This document shows, in pieces, positions 25,019-33,700 of a stretch of DNA of 35,489 nt. Origin of the DNA: an uncultured Isosphaeraceae bacterium. GTDB taxonomy: Bacteria; Planctomycetota; Planctomycetia; Isosphaerales; Isosphaeraceae. The translations under genes and the position numbers were made by a program. The DNA is taken from assembly GCA_937858365.1 (NCBI GenBank), contig CALLYK010000548.1:1-35489 (forward strand), written 5' to 3'. How positions within the stretch are numbered: position 1 is the stretch's first letter; each line of letters begins with the position of its first letter. The notes under the pieces were generated by a model. That model had not been told where the DNA came from, did no database searches, and saw nothing but the letters and a program-made list of their open reading frames with translations.

Positions 25019-25612
25019 TCACAGGTTGGAATGCCCCACGACGACCCCTTCCGTGTCTTCGAGGTCGGCATCGTTTTCCTTGGCGCGACCGCTTCGGACC
25101 AGGGCGATCCGACCTGTTCGGGCTAGCTCCGAGATGCCGAATGGGCGCATCAATTCGATGAACGCCTCGATCTTCTTCTCCTGGCCGCTGATCTCGATCA
25201 TGAGCTGGTCTTGTCCCACGTCGACGATCCGGGCCCGGAAGACCTGCACCAATTGAATGATCTCGGCGCGACGGGCGGGCGGGGCGCCCACCTTCACAAG
25301 CATCAGGTCCCGTTCGACGAAGTCTTCCTTGGAGATGTCGATCACGCGGACGACCGTGACGAGCTTCTCCAGTTGCTTGCGGACCTGCTCCAAGACCCGG
25401 TCGTCGCCCCGGACGACGAACGTGATCCGCGAGAGGTGCGGGTCCTCGGTCTCACCCACGGCGAGGCTATCGATGTTGAACCCGCGCGAGGCGAGCATCC
25501 CGGAGACGTGGGCCAAGACACCGGGCGTGTTCTGCACGAGCGCGGAAAGGACGTGCCGCAGACGTTTCGGCTTACCCGCGGCCTCCTGATTCAACGGGTC
25601 GTTGGCCCCCAT
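25019..25612 (-). CDS. ilvN: Acetolactate synthase small (regulatory) subunit
   Basis: From the ATG at 25612 the product has 197 residues. The frame stays open far upstream (to 26602), antisense to the deacetylase gene, but only the last 197 residues match the family. LRHVLSALVQNTPGVLAHVSGMLASRGFNIDSLAVGETEDP is the ACT domain that binds valine. SKEDFVERDLMLVKV and EIIQLVQVFRARIVDVGQDQLMIEISG form the second half. It regulates and activates the catalytic subunit IlvB, which is not in the window. Downstream on the same strand are the FkbM methyltransferase and ilvC. The symbol ilvH would be equally valid. Confidence 0.93.
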   Translation of the reverse strand: MGANDPLNQEAAGKPKRLRHVLSALVQNTPGVLAHVSGMLASRGFNIDSLAVGETEDPHLSRITFVVRGDDRVLEQVRKQLEKLVTVVRVIDISKEDFVERDLMLVKVGAPPARRAEIIQLVQVFRARIVDVGQDQLMIEISGQEKKIEAFIELMRPFGISELARTGRIALVRSGRAKENDADLEDTEGVVVGHSNL

Positions 25613-25795
25613 CGCAAGCGACACTCCCCATGTCAACGGATCAGATACGAAGTCGTGAATGTAAGCGAAAGAAGGCCCGATCGGCAAGGCACGCCGCGCG
25701 ATTGTCTCGGGAGAATGGCCGGTGCCTCCGTCCATCGCTAGAATCTCCGCCTGACGATCGAACGTGTTGGTCCCGTCCCCGATCGCGGAGGAGCC

Positions 25796-26740
25796 ATGTC
25801 GTGCCCGCCCACCATCGTGCTCAGTTTCGACGTGGAAGAGCACCATCGGATCGAGGCGGCCACGGGTCTGACGATCGACAACTCGACCAAGGCCAACTAT
25901 GCACGCCGCGTCGCGCCGACCACCCATTGGCTGCTCGAACAACTCGCGGCGAAGGGCCTTCGGGCCACTTTTTTCTTCGTCGGCGAGCTGGCCCGAAGTG
26001 AGCCGTCTCTGGTGAAGGAGATGCATCGGGCCGGCCATGAGGTCGCTGGCCACGGCTGGGACCACCGCCGCATCCTGGAGATGACCCCCGACGAGTTCCG
26101 AGAAGACCTGCGCCGGACCGTCGGAACCTTGAGCGACCTGATCGGCGCGCCGGTCGTAGGTTATCGCGCGCCGACGTTCAGCCTGGTCCGGCGGACGGCC
26201 TGGGCAGTGGACGTGCTCGCGGAGGCCGGGCTTCGCTACGATTCGTCGATCTACCCCGTTTCCCATGATCGTTACGGCGTGGTCGACGCCCCTCGGTCCC
26301 CCTTTCGGGTCCGAGGTCCTGAGCGGTCGATCCTGGAATTGCCGCCGGCCTTGCTGCAACTTCCGGGGGACCGGAGGCTCCCGGCCGGAGGTGGCGGCTA
26401 TTTCCGACTCTTTCCGCTCGCTGTCGTCCGCGCCGCGATCCGACAATCCCTTGGGCAAGGCCAGGCCCCCGTGGCCATACTCTATTTCCATCCCTGGGAG
26501 TTCGACCCGGACCAGCCGCGTCTGCCCCTGCGTCCCTTGAGCCGGGCGCGAACCTACGTGGGGACCGGGAAGACCCGAGAGCGTCTGGGACGCCTGCTTC
26601 AAAGTGAGTTCCAGGCGACCTACCGGACGGCGGCCGAGGTCGCGGGGATGCTGGAAGAATTCGGGGGACTGGCCGAGTTCGCCCTGGTCGACCCGGCGGC
26701 GCCGAAGGGCCCTGGGCGGGAATGGTCTTCTCCCCGTTGA
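25796..26740 (+). CDS. Polysaccharide deacetylase (NodB homology domain, DUF3473 type)
   Basis: A protein of 314 residues, with ATG 25796 directly after GGAGGAGCC. LSFDVEEHH (about 9-17) holds the catalytic Asp-Asp/Glu region of NodB motif 1, HEVAGHGWDHRR is the motif 2 histidine set, and GYRAPTFSL is motif 3. YDSSIYPVSHDRYG and the C-terminal YFHPWEFDPDQPR are characteristic of the deacetylases seen in exosortase/PEP-CTERM polysaccharide loci. It probably removes N-acetyl groups from an exopolysaccharide. No signal peptide is visible, which fits that subgroup. No other exopolysaccharide genes are next to it. It diverges from ilvN. Confidence 0.9.
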   Translation: MSCPPTIVLSFDVEEHHRIEAATGLTIDNSTKANYARRVAPTTHWLLEQLAAKGLRATFFFVGELARSEPSLVKEMHRAGHEVAGHGWDHRRILEMTPDEFREDLRRTVGTLSDLIGAPVVGYRAPTFSLVRRTAWAVDVLAEAGLRYDSSIYPVSHDRYGVVDAPRSPFRVRGPERSILELPPALLQLPGDRRLPAGGGGYFRLFPLAVVRAAIRQSLGQGQAPVAILYFHPWEFDPDQPRLPLRPLSRARTYVGTGKTRERLGRLLQSEFQATYRTAAEVAGMLEEFGGLAEFALVDPAAPKGPGREWSSPR

Positions 26741-26766
26741 TTTCCCCGACCGGCAGTCTTTATCAT
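26737..26766 (+). promoter_or_regulatory. Candidate sigma70-type promoter for the ABC/GldFG operon
   Basis: TTGATT (26737-26742) and TATCAT (26761-26766) are separated by 18 bases, matching the -35 and -10 consensus at 4 and 5 of 6 positions. The -35 box overlaps the stop codon of the deacetylase gene. A start near 26773 would give a leader of about 140 bases. That leader contains the palindrome CCCCGGCCGGGG at 26810-26821. Confidence 0.35.
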
Positions 26767-26915
26767 AAGGACCTCACCACGGGACGACCGCGGCCCCCTC
26801 GCCGCTCGGCCCCGGCCGGGGTGGAGACACTTGGCCCGGCCCGCGGAAGTTCGCGTCGCACTCTGGCGCCCCTGAGCGTCTTCGGTCCTTGTTCTCTTTA
26901 GGGATGACAGTCGGC

Positions 26916-27644
26916 ATGTCGAACCCATTGATGATCGAGGCCATCGGCCTGAGCAAGACCTTCGGGTCCTTCCTGGCGGTCCGTGACGTCACCTTCCAGG
27001 TCCCCAAGGGGCAAGTGGTCGCCTTCCTCGGCCCCAACGGCGCGGGGAAGACCACCACCATGCGCCTTCTGACCGGCTTCCTCGCCCCCACGAAGGGGAC
27101 CGCCCGGATCGCTGGCATCGACGTGCAAAACGACCGGATCGCCGCCGCCGAACACCTGGGCTATCTGCCCGAGAACGGGCCGCTTTACGCCGACATGTCG
27201 CCGGTGGACCTCCTCAAGTTCTTCGGCACTGTCCGCGGCATGGAAGGCGCCGAACTCTCCGGCCGGATCGACGAGGTCGTCTCCCTGTGCTCGCTGGGAC
27301 AGGTCGCTTACAAGGCGATCGGCAAGCTCTCGAAGGGCTATCGCCAGCGAGTCGCCATGGCCCAGGCCCTGCTTCACGACCCCGAAGTGCTCATCATGGA
27401 CGAACCGACCAGCGGCCTCGACCCCAACCAGATCAAGGGGGTCCGCCAACTGATCCGCCACCTGGGCGAATCGAAGACGATCATGGTCTCGACCCATATC
27501 CTTCAGGAAGTGGACCCTGTCGCCGACCGCGTCTTGTTCATCCACGACGGCAAACTCGTCTTCGATGGACCACCCAGGGATTTCGCCGCCGACGCCAAGG
27601 GGATGGAAGAACGCTTCCATAGCCTGACGTCCCAGCCCGTTTGA
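26916..27644 (+). CDS. ABC transporter ATP-binding protein (GldA-like)
   Basis: A protein of 242 residues from ATG 26916; ATG 26904 is equally possible. Walker A is GPNGAGKTTT, followed by the Q-loop substitute YLPENGPLY, signature LSKGYRQRVAMAQALLHDP, Walker B VLIMDEPTSGLDP and the switch histidine in VSTHIL. The YLPENxPLY segment is typical of the GldA/NosF-like ATPases that partner with ABC-2 permeases. The following genes encode that permease fused to a GldG domain and a DUF4340 protein. The three should form one membrane complex. In Bacteroidota the Gld ABC proteins affect gliding; in planctomycetes the role is unknown. Confidence 0.92.
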   Translation: MSNPLMIEAIGLSKTFGSFLAVRDVTFQVPKGQVVAFLGPNGAGKTTTMRLLTGFLAPTKGTARIAGIDVQNDRIAAAEHLGYLPENGPLYADMSPVDLLKFFGTVRGMEGAELSGRIDEVVSLCSLGQVAYKAIGKLSKGYRQRVAMAQALLHDPEVLIMDEPTSGLDPNQIKGVRQLIRHLGESKTIMVSTHILQEVDPVADRVLFIHDGKLVFDGPPRDFAADAKGMEERFHSLTSQPV

Positions 27645-27703
27645 TTGGATCGCGTCTCTTCGCGGATTGACCCACCGATTCGGACTTCCGAGGACCTCGA
27701 ACG

Positions 27704-30604
27704 ATGTCCAAGCGGCCGAAGCCGGCGCGCAAGGGAAACCAGGGCCAAGCCAACCCCAAGCCCAGCCCCAACCCCAAGCCGAGCGCCGACCCCACACCCG
27801 CCACCAGCCAGCCAGCCGCCGTCGCGACCCTGGAACGCCCCGCTTCGTCCCCGACGCGAACCAGCTTCCCACGCCCCGCGTCGTTTCGCCCCCATGTGGT
27901 GGCGGCGATCTTCCAGCGCAATTTCTCGGCCTACTTCACGAACCCGCTCGGTTACGTCTTCACGGCGATCTTCATCCTCATTTGCTCGCTCGCCGCGTTC
28001 GTGCGTCCCGAGTTCTTCACCAACAACCTGGCCGACCTGAGCACCCTCAACGAGTTGATGCCCCTGCTCTTGATGGTCTTCATCCCGGCCATCACGATGA
28101 ACATCTGGGCCGAGGAACGACGCCAAGGGACCGATGAACTCCTCCTGACCCTCCCCGCCCGAGACCTCGAAGTTGTCCTAGGGAAATACTGCGCCGCCCT
28201 GGGGATCTACACGGTGGCCCTGGCCTTCCTGGCCCTCGGCTGCTTCGGCCTGCTTCTGTATTTGGGTCGGCCCGATTGGGGCGTGCTCTTCGCCACGTTC
28301 GTCGGTTACGAATTGATGGGCGCGGCCCTGATCGCCATCGGTATGGTGGCGTCGATCCTCGTGGCCAACCTGACCGTCGCCTTCATTCTGGGCGCGATCC
28401 TCTGTGCACTGCCCGTTTGGATCGCCGTGCTGCTGGGCCAGCTCAATCGAGGAGTGGAGCGACTGTCCATCCCCAGTCAGTTCCAACCGTTCGGCACGGG
28501 TAAGATGACCCTCGACGGCTTCCTCTACTTCATCGCCTTGGCTGCGGCGATGCTTTATGTGAACATGCTCTTGTTGGGACGAAGGCACTGGGCCGGCGGC
28601 GAGCGCAGCCTGCCCCTTTGGTCGCACGCCATCGTGCGGACCACGGCCCTCTTCCTGGCCCTGGGCAGCCTCGTGGTCCTCGTGCGTCAGGCCGGGAGCA
28701 GTGTAGACGTCACCCAGGAGGGCCTGCACAAGCTCTCGCGCGAGTCCATCGCCCAATTGCAGCGAATCCCGGCCGACAGGCCTGTTTTCATCCAAGCCTA
28801 TTACAGTTCGGTCGTCCCTCGTGAATATGTTCAGGTGAAGAACGACCTTCTTAACGTCCTGCGCGAGTTCGCGGCCAAGGGCGGCAGCAAGGTGCGGCTG
28901 AGTTTGATCGAGACCGATCGCTACAGCGAGCAGGCGCGCGAGGCCGACAAGCGGTACGGGATCACCCCGCGACGGGTCTTCAGCCTGGACGGCAAGCGGC
29001 AGGAGTCGGACGAGATCTTCCTGGGTGTCGCCTTCACGTCGGGCCTGGAAGAAGTGGTCGTCCCCTTCTTCGAGCGGGGCGTGCCGGTGGAATACGAGGT
29101 GACACGCTCCATCTCGACCGTCTCGCGCACGGGCAGGAAGAAGGTGGGCATCCTCCAAACCGACGCGAAACTGCTCGGCGGGCTGGACTTCCGCACGTTC
29201 CAACCCAATGAGGAATGGTCGATCGTCACCGAGCTGAAGAAGCAATACGACGTGTCGAGCGTCTCGGCCGACAGCGCCATCCCCAGCGACATCGACGTAC
29301 TGGTGGTCGCCCAACCCTCCTCGCTGCCCCAGCGGGGCATCGACAACCTGACGAGCTACATTCAAGGCGGCGGCGCGGCCATCATGCTCGTCGACCCGAT
29401 GCCTTTCGTGGACCCGGCCATCGCGCCCAGCGAGCCGCGCCAGAACCCGGGCGGCATGTTCGGCGGCGGCCCGCCTCCGGAGCCGAAAGGGAACCTCACT
29501 CCCCTGCTCGACCTGATCGGTTTGGAATGGCCCAACACGCAAGTCGTTTGGAACCCGTTCAATCCACACCGACAACAACTCCGCGAACTGCCTCCCGAGA
29601 TCATCTTCATCACGCGCGAAAGCGCCGGCGCCGAGGCGTTCAACCAGGAAGAGATCGCGACCGAAGGCCTTCAGGAAGTCGTGGCCCTCTTCCCGGGGCT
29701 CTTGCGGGCCAAGCTGAATGGGAGCGGCGGGCCAAAATTCACGCCCCTCTTGAAGACCGACGATTTCGGTGGCTCCCTCTCGTACGATCAAATCATCCGA
29801 CGAGGCATGTTCGGGGGCCCCAGCCTGAACAACGACCGCACCTACTTCCGTTCCGGCGAGTCGTACGTGCTGGCCGCCCGCCTTCAAGGCACACCGACCA
29901 CCGAGAAGAAGGACGAAACCAAGAAGGACGACGAAGCCAAGAAAGACGATGAGGCCAAGAAGGACGAGACCAAAAAGGGACCGGCCAAGGCGATCAACGT
30001 CATCGCCATCGCCGACCTCGACATCATCTCCGAGACCTTTTTCAACCTCCGCCGCAAGCAACCCGGAGCGTCCCTGGAACTCGACTTCGACAACGTCACG
30101 TTCATGCTCAATTGCGTCGACGTGCTGGCCGGTGACGACGACCTGGTGGCCCTGCGCAAGAAGCGGCCCCAGTTCCGGACGCTCAGCAAGCTCGAAGCTC
30201 GTACCAAACAGTTCGAGAAACAGCGTCTCACCGAAGAGGAAGGGGCCGAGAAGGAAGCCAAGCAGCAACTCGACGAGGCCCAGGCCCGCTTGGACAAGCG
30301 CGTGGACGAACTCCGCAAGGACAAGGAGACCGACCCGCGAACCAAAGAGGTCATGCTCGCCAACCTCGAGGCGGTCGAGAACCGCCGGCTCGAAGTGGCC
30401 AAGGCCCAGATCGAGGACGAGAAGCGACGAAAAATCAAGAACGCCAAAGACGAGGCTGAACGGGCCGTCCGGGGCCGCCAAGACCAGGTCCGGCTTCTGG
30501 CCGTGGCCGCCTGCCCGCTGCCAATCTTCATCGTCGGCGTGGGCGTCTTCTTCTTCCGGCTCGGTCTGGAAAACAAGGGGGCCAACCCCAACCGCCTCGC
30601 CTGA
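27704..30604 (+). CDS. Fused ABC-2 permease and GldG-type auxiliary protein
   Basis: A protein of 966 residues. The first 65 residues are Pro/Lys/Ala-rich and probably cytoplasmic. About six membrane segments follow (75-300; NPLGYVFTAIFILICSLAAF to FLYFIALAAAMLYVNMLLL), forming a GldF-like ABC-2 permease. One more segment near 310-330 leads into a large exported GldG/ABC_transp_aux domain (about 335-880). That domain contains a Lys/Asp/Glu repeat of KKDE(T/A) units near 733-757 and a charged coiled-coil-like helix (about 830-925) before a last membrane segment (VAACPLPIFIVGVGVFFF). GldF and GldG are often separate proteins; here they are one chain. It lies 59 bases after the ATPase gene. Confidence 0.88.
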   Translation: MSKRPKPARKGNQGQANPKPSPNPKPSADPTPATSQPAAVATLERPASSPTRTSFPRPASFRPHVVAAIFQRNFSAYFTNPLGYVFTAIFILICSLAAFVRPEFFTNNLADLSTLNELMPLLLMVFIPAITMNIWAEERRQGTDELLLTLPARDLEVVLGKYCAALGIYTVALAFLALGCFGLLLYLGRPDWGVLFATFVGYELMGAALIAIGMVASILVANLTVAFILGAILCALPVWIAVLLGQLNRGVERLSIPSQFQPFGTGKMTLDGFLYFIALAAAMLYVNMLLLGRRHWAGGERSLPLWSHAIVRTTALFLALGSLVVLVRQAGSSVDVTQEGLHKLSRESIAQLQRIPADRPVFIQAYYSSVVPREYVQVKNDLLNVLREFAAKGGSKVRLSLIETDRYSEQAREADKRYGITPRRVFSLDGKRQESDEIFLGVAFTSGLEEVVVPFFERGVPVEYEVTRSISTVSRTGRKKVGILQTDAKLLGGLDFRTFQPNEEWSIVTELKKQYDVSSVSADSAIPSDIDVLVVAQPSSLPQRGIDNLTSYIQGGGAAIMLVDPMPFVDPAIAPSEPRQNPGGMFGGGPPPEPKGNLTPLLDLIGLEWPNTQVVWNPFNPHRQQLRELPPEIIFITRESAGAEAFNQEEIATEGLQEVVALFPGLLRAKLNGSGGPKFTPLLKTDDFGGSLSYDQIIRRGMFGGPSLNNDRTYFRSGESYVLAARLQGTPTTEKKDETKKDDEAKKDDEAKKDETKKGPAKAINVIAIADLDIISETFFNLRRKQPGASLELDFDNVTFMLNCVDVLAGDDDLVALRKKRPQFRTLSKLEARTKQFEKQRLTEEEGAEKEAKQQLDEAQARLDKRVDELRKDKETDPRTKEVMLANLEAVENRRLEVAKAQIEDEKRRKIKNAKDEAERAVRGRQDQVRLLAVAACPLPIFIVGVGVFFFRLGLENKGANPNRLA

Positions 30605-30664
30605 TGACATGTAGGCCGCTCGACAAGAGACCCATCAACACAACTTGCTGTGAGATCGCCGGAG

Positions 30665-32221
30665 ATGAATGAATTCACCAAGACGATGGCGTTCGCGGGT
30701 GTGGGGGCCGTGCTTTTCGTGGCCGCCTACGCCGCCACGCGCGTCCCCGACCGCGCCGTCCCCGACCTGGCGAGCAAGGAACTCGGTCAGGGCGAACCCT
30801 TCTTCCCCGACTTCAAGGACCCCAACGCGGCGACCTCGCTCGAGGTGGTCGAGTACGATGAGGCGACCGCCTCGCAACGCCCCTTCAAGGTCGAGTTCAA
30901 AGAGGGCAAGTGGACGATCCCGTCGCATTACGACTACCCGGCCGACGGCAAGGACCGGCTCGTCAAGACGGCCACCGGCGTCATCGACCTGAAGAAAGAC
31001 ACCGTCCGCTCCATCAGCATCGAAGACCAAGAGAAACTCGGCGTCATCGACCCCCTCGACTCCAAGTCCACCTCACTCAAAGGACGCGGCAAGCGCGTCA
31101 CCCTGAGGGACAAGTCCGAGAAGGTGCTCGCCGACCTGATCGTCGGCAAGACCATCAAGGCCGATGAGAAGCGATCGGGTCAGCGCTACGTGCGGGTCCC
31201 CGAGCAGAAGGCCACCTACGGCATCAAGTTCGACGTCGACCTCTCGACCAAGTTCGCCGACTGGATCGAGACGAACCTCTTGAAGCTCGATTCGGCCAAG
31301 GTCCGGCGGATCACGTTCAACAGCGAGAAGGCCGACATTCGCGGCAACCAGATCGTGGTCCAGCCCGGCGAGTCGTACACCATCAGCCGCAAAGACGGCG
31401 CCAGCCCGTGGACCATCGAGGGACTCGAGCCCGACCAGGAAGTGGCCACCGACAAGGTCTCCGACCTCACGTTCGGCCTCTCCGACCTGAAAATCAACGG
31501 CGTGCGGCCCAAGCCGGCCGGCCTCACGAAAGACCTCAAGGTCTCCGACCCAGGAAAGATCGAACCGACCAGCCGCGAAGGGATGATGTCCCTCGTCAAT
31601 CGCGGCTTCTATCCCACCCAGCGCGGGGTGATCTCCAACCAGGGCGAAGTGGAAGTAGCCACGGAGGACGGCGTCGTTTACACGCTTCGCTTCGGCGAGG
31701 CGACCTTCGCAACCGGAGAGGCCCTCACCGCCGGCTCGGAAGACGAGGTCCCTAAGACCGAGACGCCCAAGGGCAAAGACGACGAGGAAAAGACCGAGAA
31801 AAAGGCCGAATCCAGCGGCGTGGGCAGTCGCTACCTGATGGTCACGGCGCGCTTTGACGATGCCCTGATCGTCAAGCCCGAGTCGGTCGTTCAGCCCGAA
31901 GAAGGGGACTTGCCCAAGGACGTTTTCGAACGCTCCGACGACGAGCAGAAGACGGCGCAAGCAAAGATCGACCGCGAAAAGGCCGAATACGAGAAGAAGG
32001 TCGAAGACGGCAAAAAGAAGGCCGAAGAACTGAGCGATCGGTTCGCGGCCTGGTACTACCTGACACCTGACTCGAACTTCAAGAAGATCGCCTTGGAGCG
32101 CTCCTCGGCCGTCCGCAAGAAGTCCGACAAACCGGCGACGGGAGACGGCGCCCCGAGTCCCTTCGGCAGTCCGGCCGGCCGGGGTCTGCCGCCAGGCATC
32201 GCCCTGCCGGACAACCCCTGA
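30665..32221 (+). CDS. DUF4340 domain protein, partner of the GldFG-type ABC system
   Basis: A protein of 518 residues from ATG 30665 (a GTG at 30650 adds five). One N-terminal membrane anchor (MAFAGVGAVLFVAAYAA) is followed by an extracytoplasmic region with DUF4340 features: EFKEGKWTIPSHYDYPADG, then LVKTATGVIDLKKDTVRSIS and VGKTIKADEKRSGQRYVRVPEQ. An acidic/Lys-rich insert (about 365-390) and a charged helix (about 428-462) precede a Pro/Gly-rich tail. DUF4340 proteins regularly follow GldG-like genes, and the 60-base gap here supports an operon. The molecular role is unknown. It is convergent with the downstream DUF1501 gene, 26 bases away. Confidence 0.88.
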   Translation: MNEFTKTMAFAGVGAVLFVAAYAATRVPDRAVPDLASKELGQGEPFFPDFKDPNAATSLEVVEYDEATASQRPFKVEFKEGKWTIPSHYDYPADGKDRLVKTATGVIDLKKDTVRSISIEDQEKLGVIDPLDSKSTSLKGRGKRVTLRDKSEKVLADLIVGKTIKADEKRSGQRYVRVPEQKATYGIKFDVDLSTKFADWIETNLLKLDSAKVRRITFNSEKADIRGNQIVVQPGESYTISRKDGASPWTIEGLEPDQEVATDKVSDLTFGLSDLKINGVRPKPAGLTKDLKVSDPGKIEPTSREGMMSLVNRGFYPTQRGVISNQGEVEVATEDGVVYTLRFGEATFATGEALTAGSEDEVPKTETPKGKDDEEKTEKKAESSGVGSRYLMVTARFDDALIVKPESVVQPEEGDLPKDVFERSDDEQKTAQAKIDREKAEYEKKVEDGKKKAEELSDRFAAWYYLTPDSNFKKIALERSSAVRKKSDKPATGDGAPSPFGSPAGRGLPPGIALPDNP

Positions 32222-32247
32222 TCGATCGCCGCTCTACCGACCGATGG

Positions 32248-33696
32248 TCAGACGACCCCCGCGATGACCTCCCCGTGCACGTCGGTCAGGCGCATGTCGC
32301 GCCCGCCGAAACGGAAGGTCAACCGCTTGTGGTCAATCCCCAGTAGGTGCAGCATCGTCGCGTGGAGGTCGTGGACCTCCACCTTGTCAGCGATGACCTT
32401 GTACCCATATTCATCCGTTTGACCGTGGATGACGCCCCCTTTCACGCCCCCGCCGGCCAGCCAGATGCTGAAGCCGAACGGGTTGTGGTCGCGACCGTCG
32501 CTCCCTTGCGCGAAGGGGGTCCGACCGAACTCGCCGGACCAAACCACCAGGGTCGATTCCAGCAATCCCCGCGCCTTCAAGTCGGTCAACAAGGCGCCGA
32601 TGGGCTGATCGACGGCCCGCGCGTTGTCTTGATGCCCCTTCTTGAGGTTGCCGTGCTGGTCCCACCGATCCGCCCCCACGCTGGGGCACGTCAGTTCGAT
32701 GAACCGGACGCCGCGCTCCACCAGGCGCCTCGCCAACAAGCACTGACGAGCAAACGTCGCGGTGGGCTTGAACTCGGCGTCGAGGCCGTAGAGGTCCTTC
32801 GTCGCGTCGCTCTCCCCGCGGAGGTCGGTCAATTCCGGCACGGCAATCTGCATCCGATAGGCAAGCTCATCATTGGCGATCGCTGATTCGATTTCGTCGA
32901 TCCGACCCAACCGCGCGACGACCCCCTCATCGACCTTCTTGAGCAACTCTCGCTTGGCGAGTCGGAGGTCGTCGCGTTCGGCCATTGGCCGGATGTTGGC
33001 GAGCGGTTCGTCGCCCGGGTTGAAGAGCGAGCCCTGATACGACGCGGGCAGGAAACCGCTGTTGAAGTTGTCGAGTCCGCCAGGCGGCACAAGCCCACCG
33101 TTCAGGACCACGAACCCGGGAAGCTCGCGGCTGTCCGAACCAAGGCCGTAACCGAACCAGGCCCCCATGCTGGGCCGTCCCTGAAGGCCGGAGCCCGTGT
33201 GCAGGAAGTAGTTCGCGCTGGTGTGCTCTGAGAAGTTCGACACCATCGACCGGACCACGGCCAGGTCATCCACGTGCCGGGCGACATGCGGAAAGAGGTC
33301 GCTCACGGGCGTACCGCATTGGCCATATCTCTCGAACTTCCAGGGAGAACCGAAGGTCGTCCCGTTGTTGTTGAACTGGGTCGGCTCCATCTTGAGGGCG
33401 AACGGCTTGCCATGCTCGGCCAGAAGGCGGGGCTTGGGGTCGAAGGTGTCCACTTGCGACGGCCCGCCGTCCATGTACAGGAAAATCACGTTGCGGGCCT
33501 TGGGGGCGAAGTGCGGAGGCCGCGGAGCGAGGGGCCCGCGATCATCAACCGGCCCGACGAAGGCCCCTTCACCCCGTTCGACCATTAAGGCGAGCAAGGC
33601 GACACCGCCAAAACCGTTCGCCAAACGCGAAAGGGCCCGCCGGCGCGACATGTCCGCCGAGACGATCCCAGATCGATTTGGCATGTTTCTTTGCAT
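32248..33696 (-). CDS. DUF1501 family protein (Tat-exported)
   Basis: A protein of 482 residues from the ATG at 33696, four bases after the DUF1553 stop codon. Met codons at 33684 and 33651 are alternatives, and the long frame to 33852 overlaps DUF1553. The leader MSRRRALSRLANGFGGVALLAL is twin-arginine-like. FLYMDGGPSQVDTFDPKP, SEHTSANYFLHTG, DRWDQHGNLKKGHQDNARAVDQ, WSGEFGRTPFAQGSDGRDHNP and YGYKVIADKVEVHDLHATMLHLLGIDH are canonical for the family. DUF1501 proteins have an alkaline-phosphatase-like fold and are thought to act outside the cytoplasm with their DUF1549/DUF1553 partner. Substrate unknown. This is the classic planctomycete gene pair. Confidence 0.93.
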   Translation of the reverse strand: MQRNMPNRSGIVSADMSRRRALSRLANGFGGVALLALMVERGEGAFVGPVDDRGPLAPRPPHFAPKARNVIFLYMDGGPSQVDTFDPKPRLLAEHGKPFALKMEPTQFNNNGTTFGSPWKFERYGQCGTPVSDLFPHVARHVDDLAVVRSMVSNFSEHTSANYFLHTGSGLQGRPSMGAWFGYGLGSDSRELPGFVVLNGGLVPPGGLDNFNSGFLPASYQGSLFNPGDEPLANIRPMAERDDLRLAKRELLKKVDEGVVARLGRIDEIESAIANDELAYRMQIAVPELTDLRGESDATKDLYGLDAEFKPTATFARQCLLARRLVERGVRFIELTCPSVGADRWDQHGNLKKGHQDNARAVDQPIGALLTDLKARGLLESTLVVWSGEFGRTPFAQGSDGRDHNPFGFSIWLAGGGVKGGVIHGQTDEYGYKVIADKVEVHDLHATMLHLLGIDHKRLTFRFGGRDMRLTDVHGEVIAGVV

Positions 33697-33700
33697 ATGG

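Noticed and set aside
25613-26602. Upstream extension of the ilvN frame by 330 codons.
   Set aside because: It is antisense to the NodB deacetylase gene, and the extra residues do not match any IlvN. The family start is at 25612.
29905-29980. Repeated AAGAAGGACGA units as a CRISPR or DNA repeat array.
   Set aside because: The units are contiguous, without spacers, in frame, and encode a Lys/Asp/Glu-rich linker.
28178-30610. An 810-codon open frame on the minus strand.
   Set aside because: It is exactly antisense to the GldFG fusion, which has clear domains. The antisense product has no family features, and long antisense frames are usual in GC-rich DNA.
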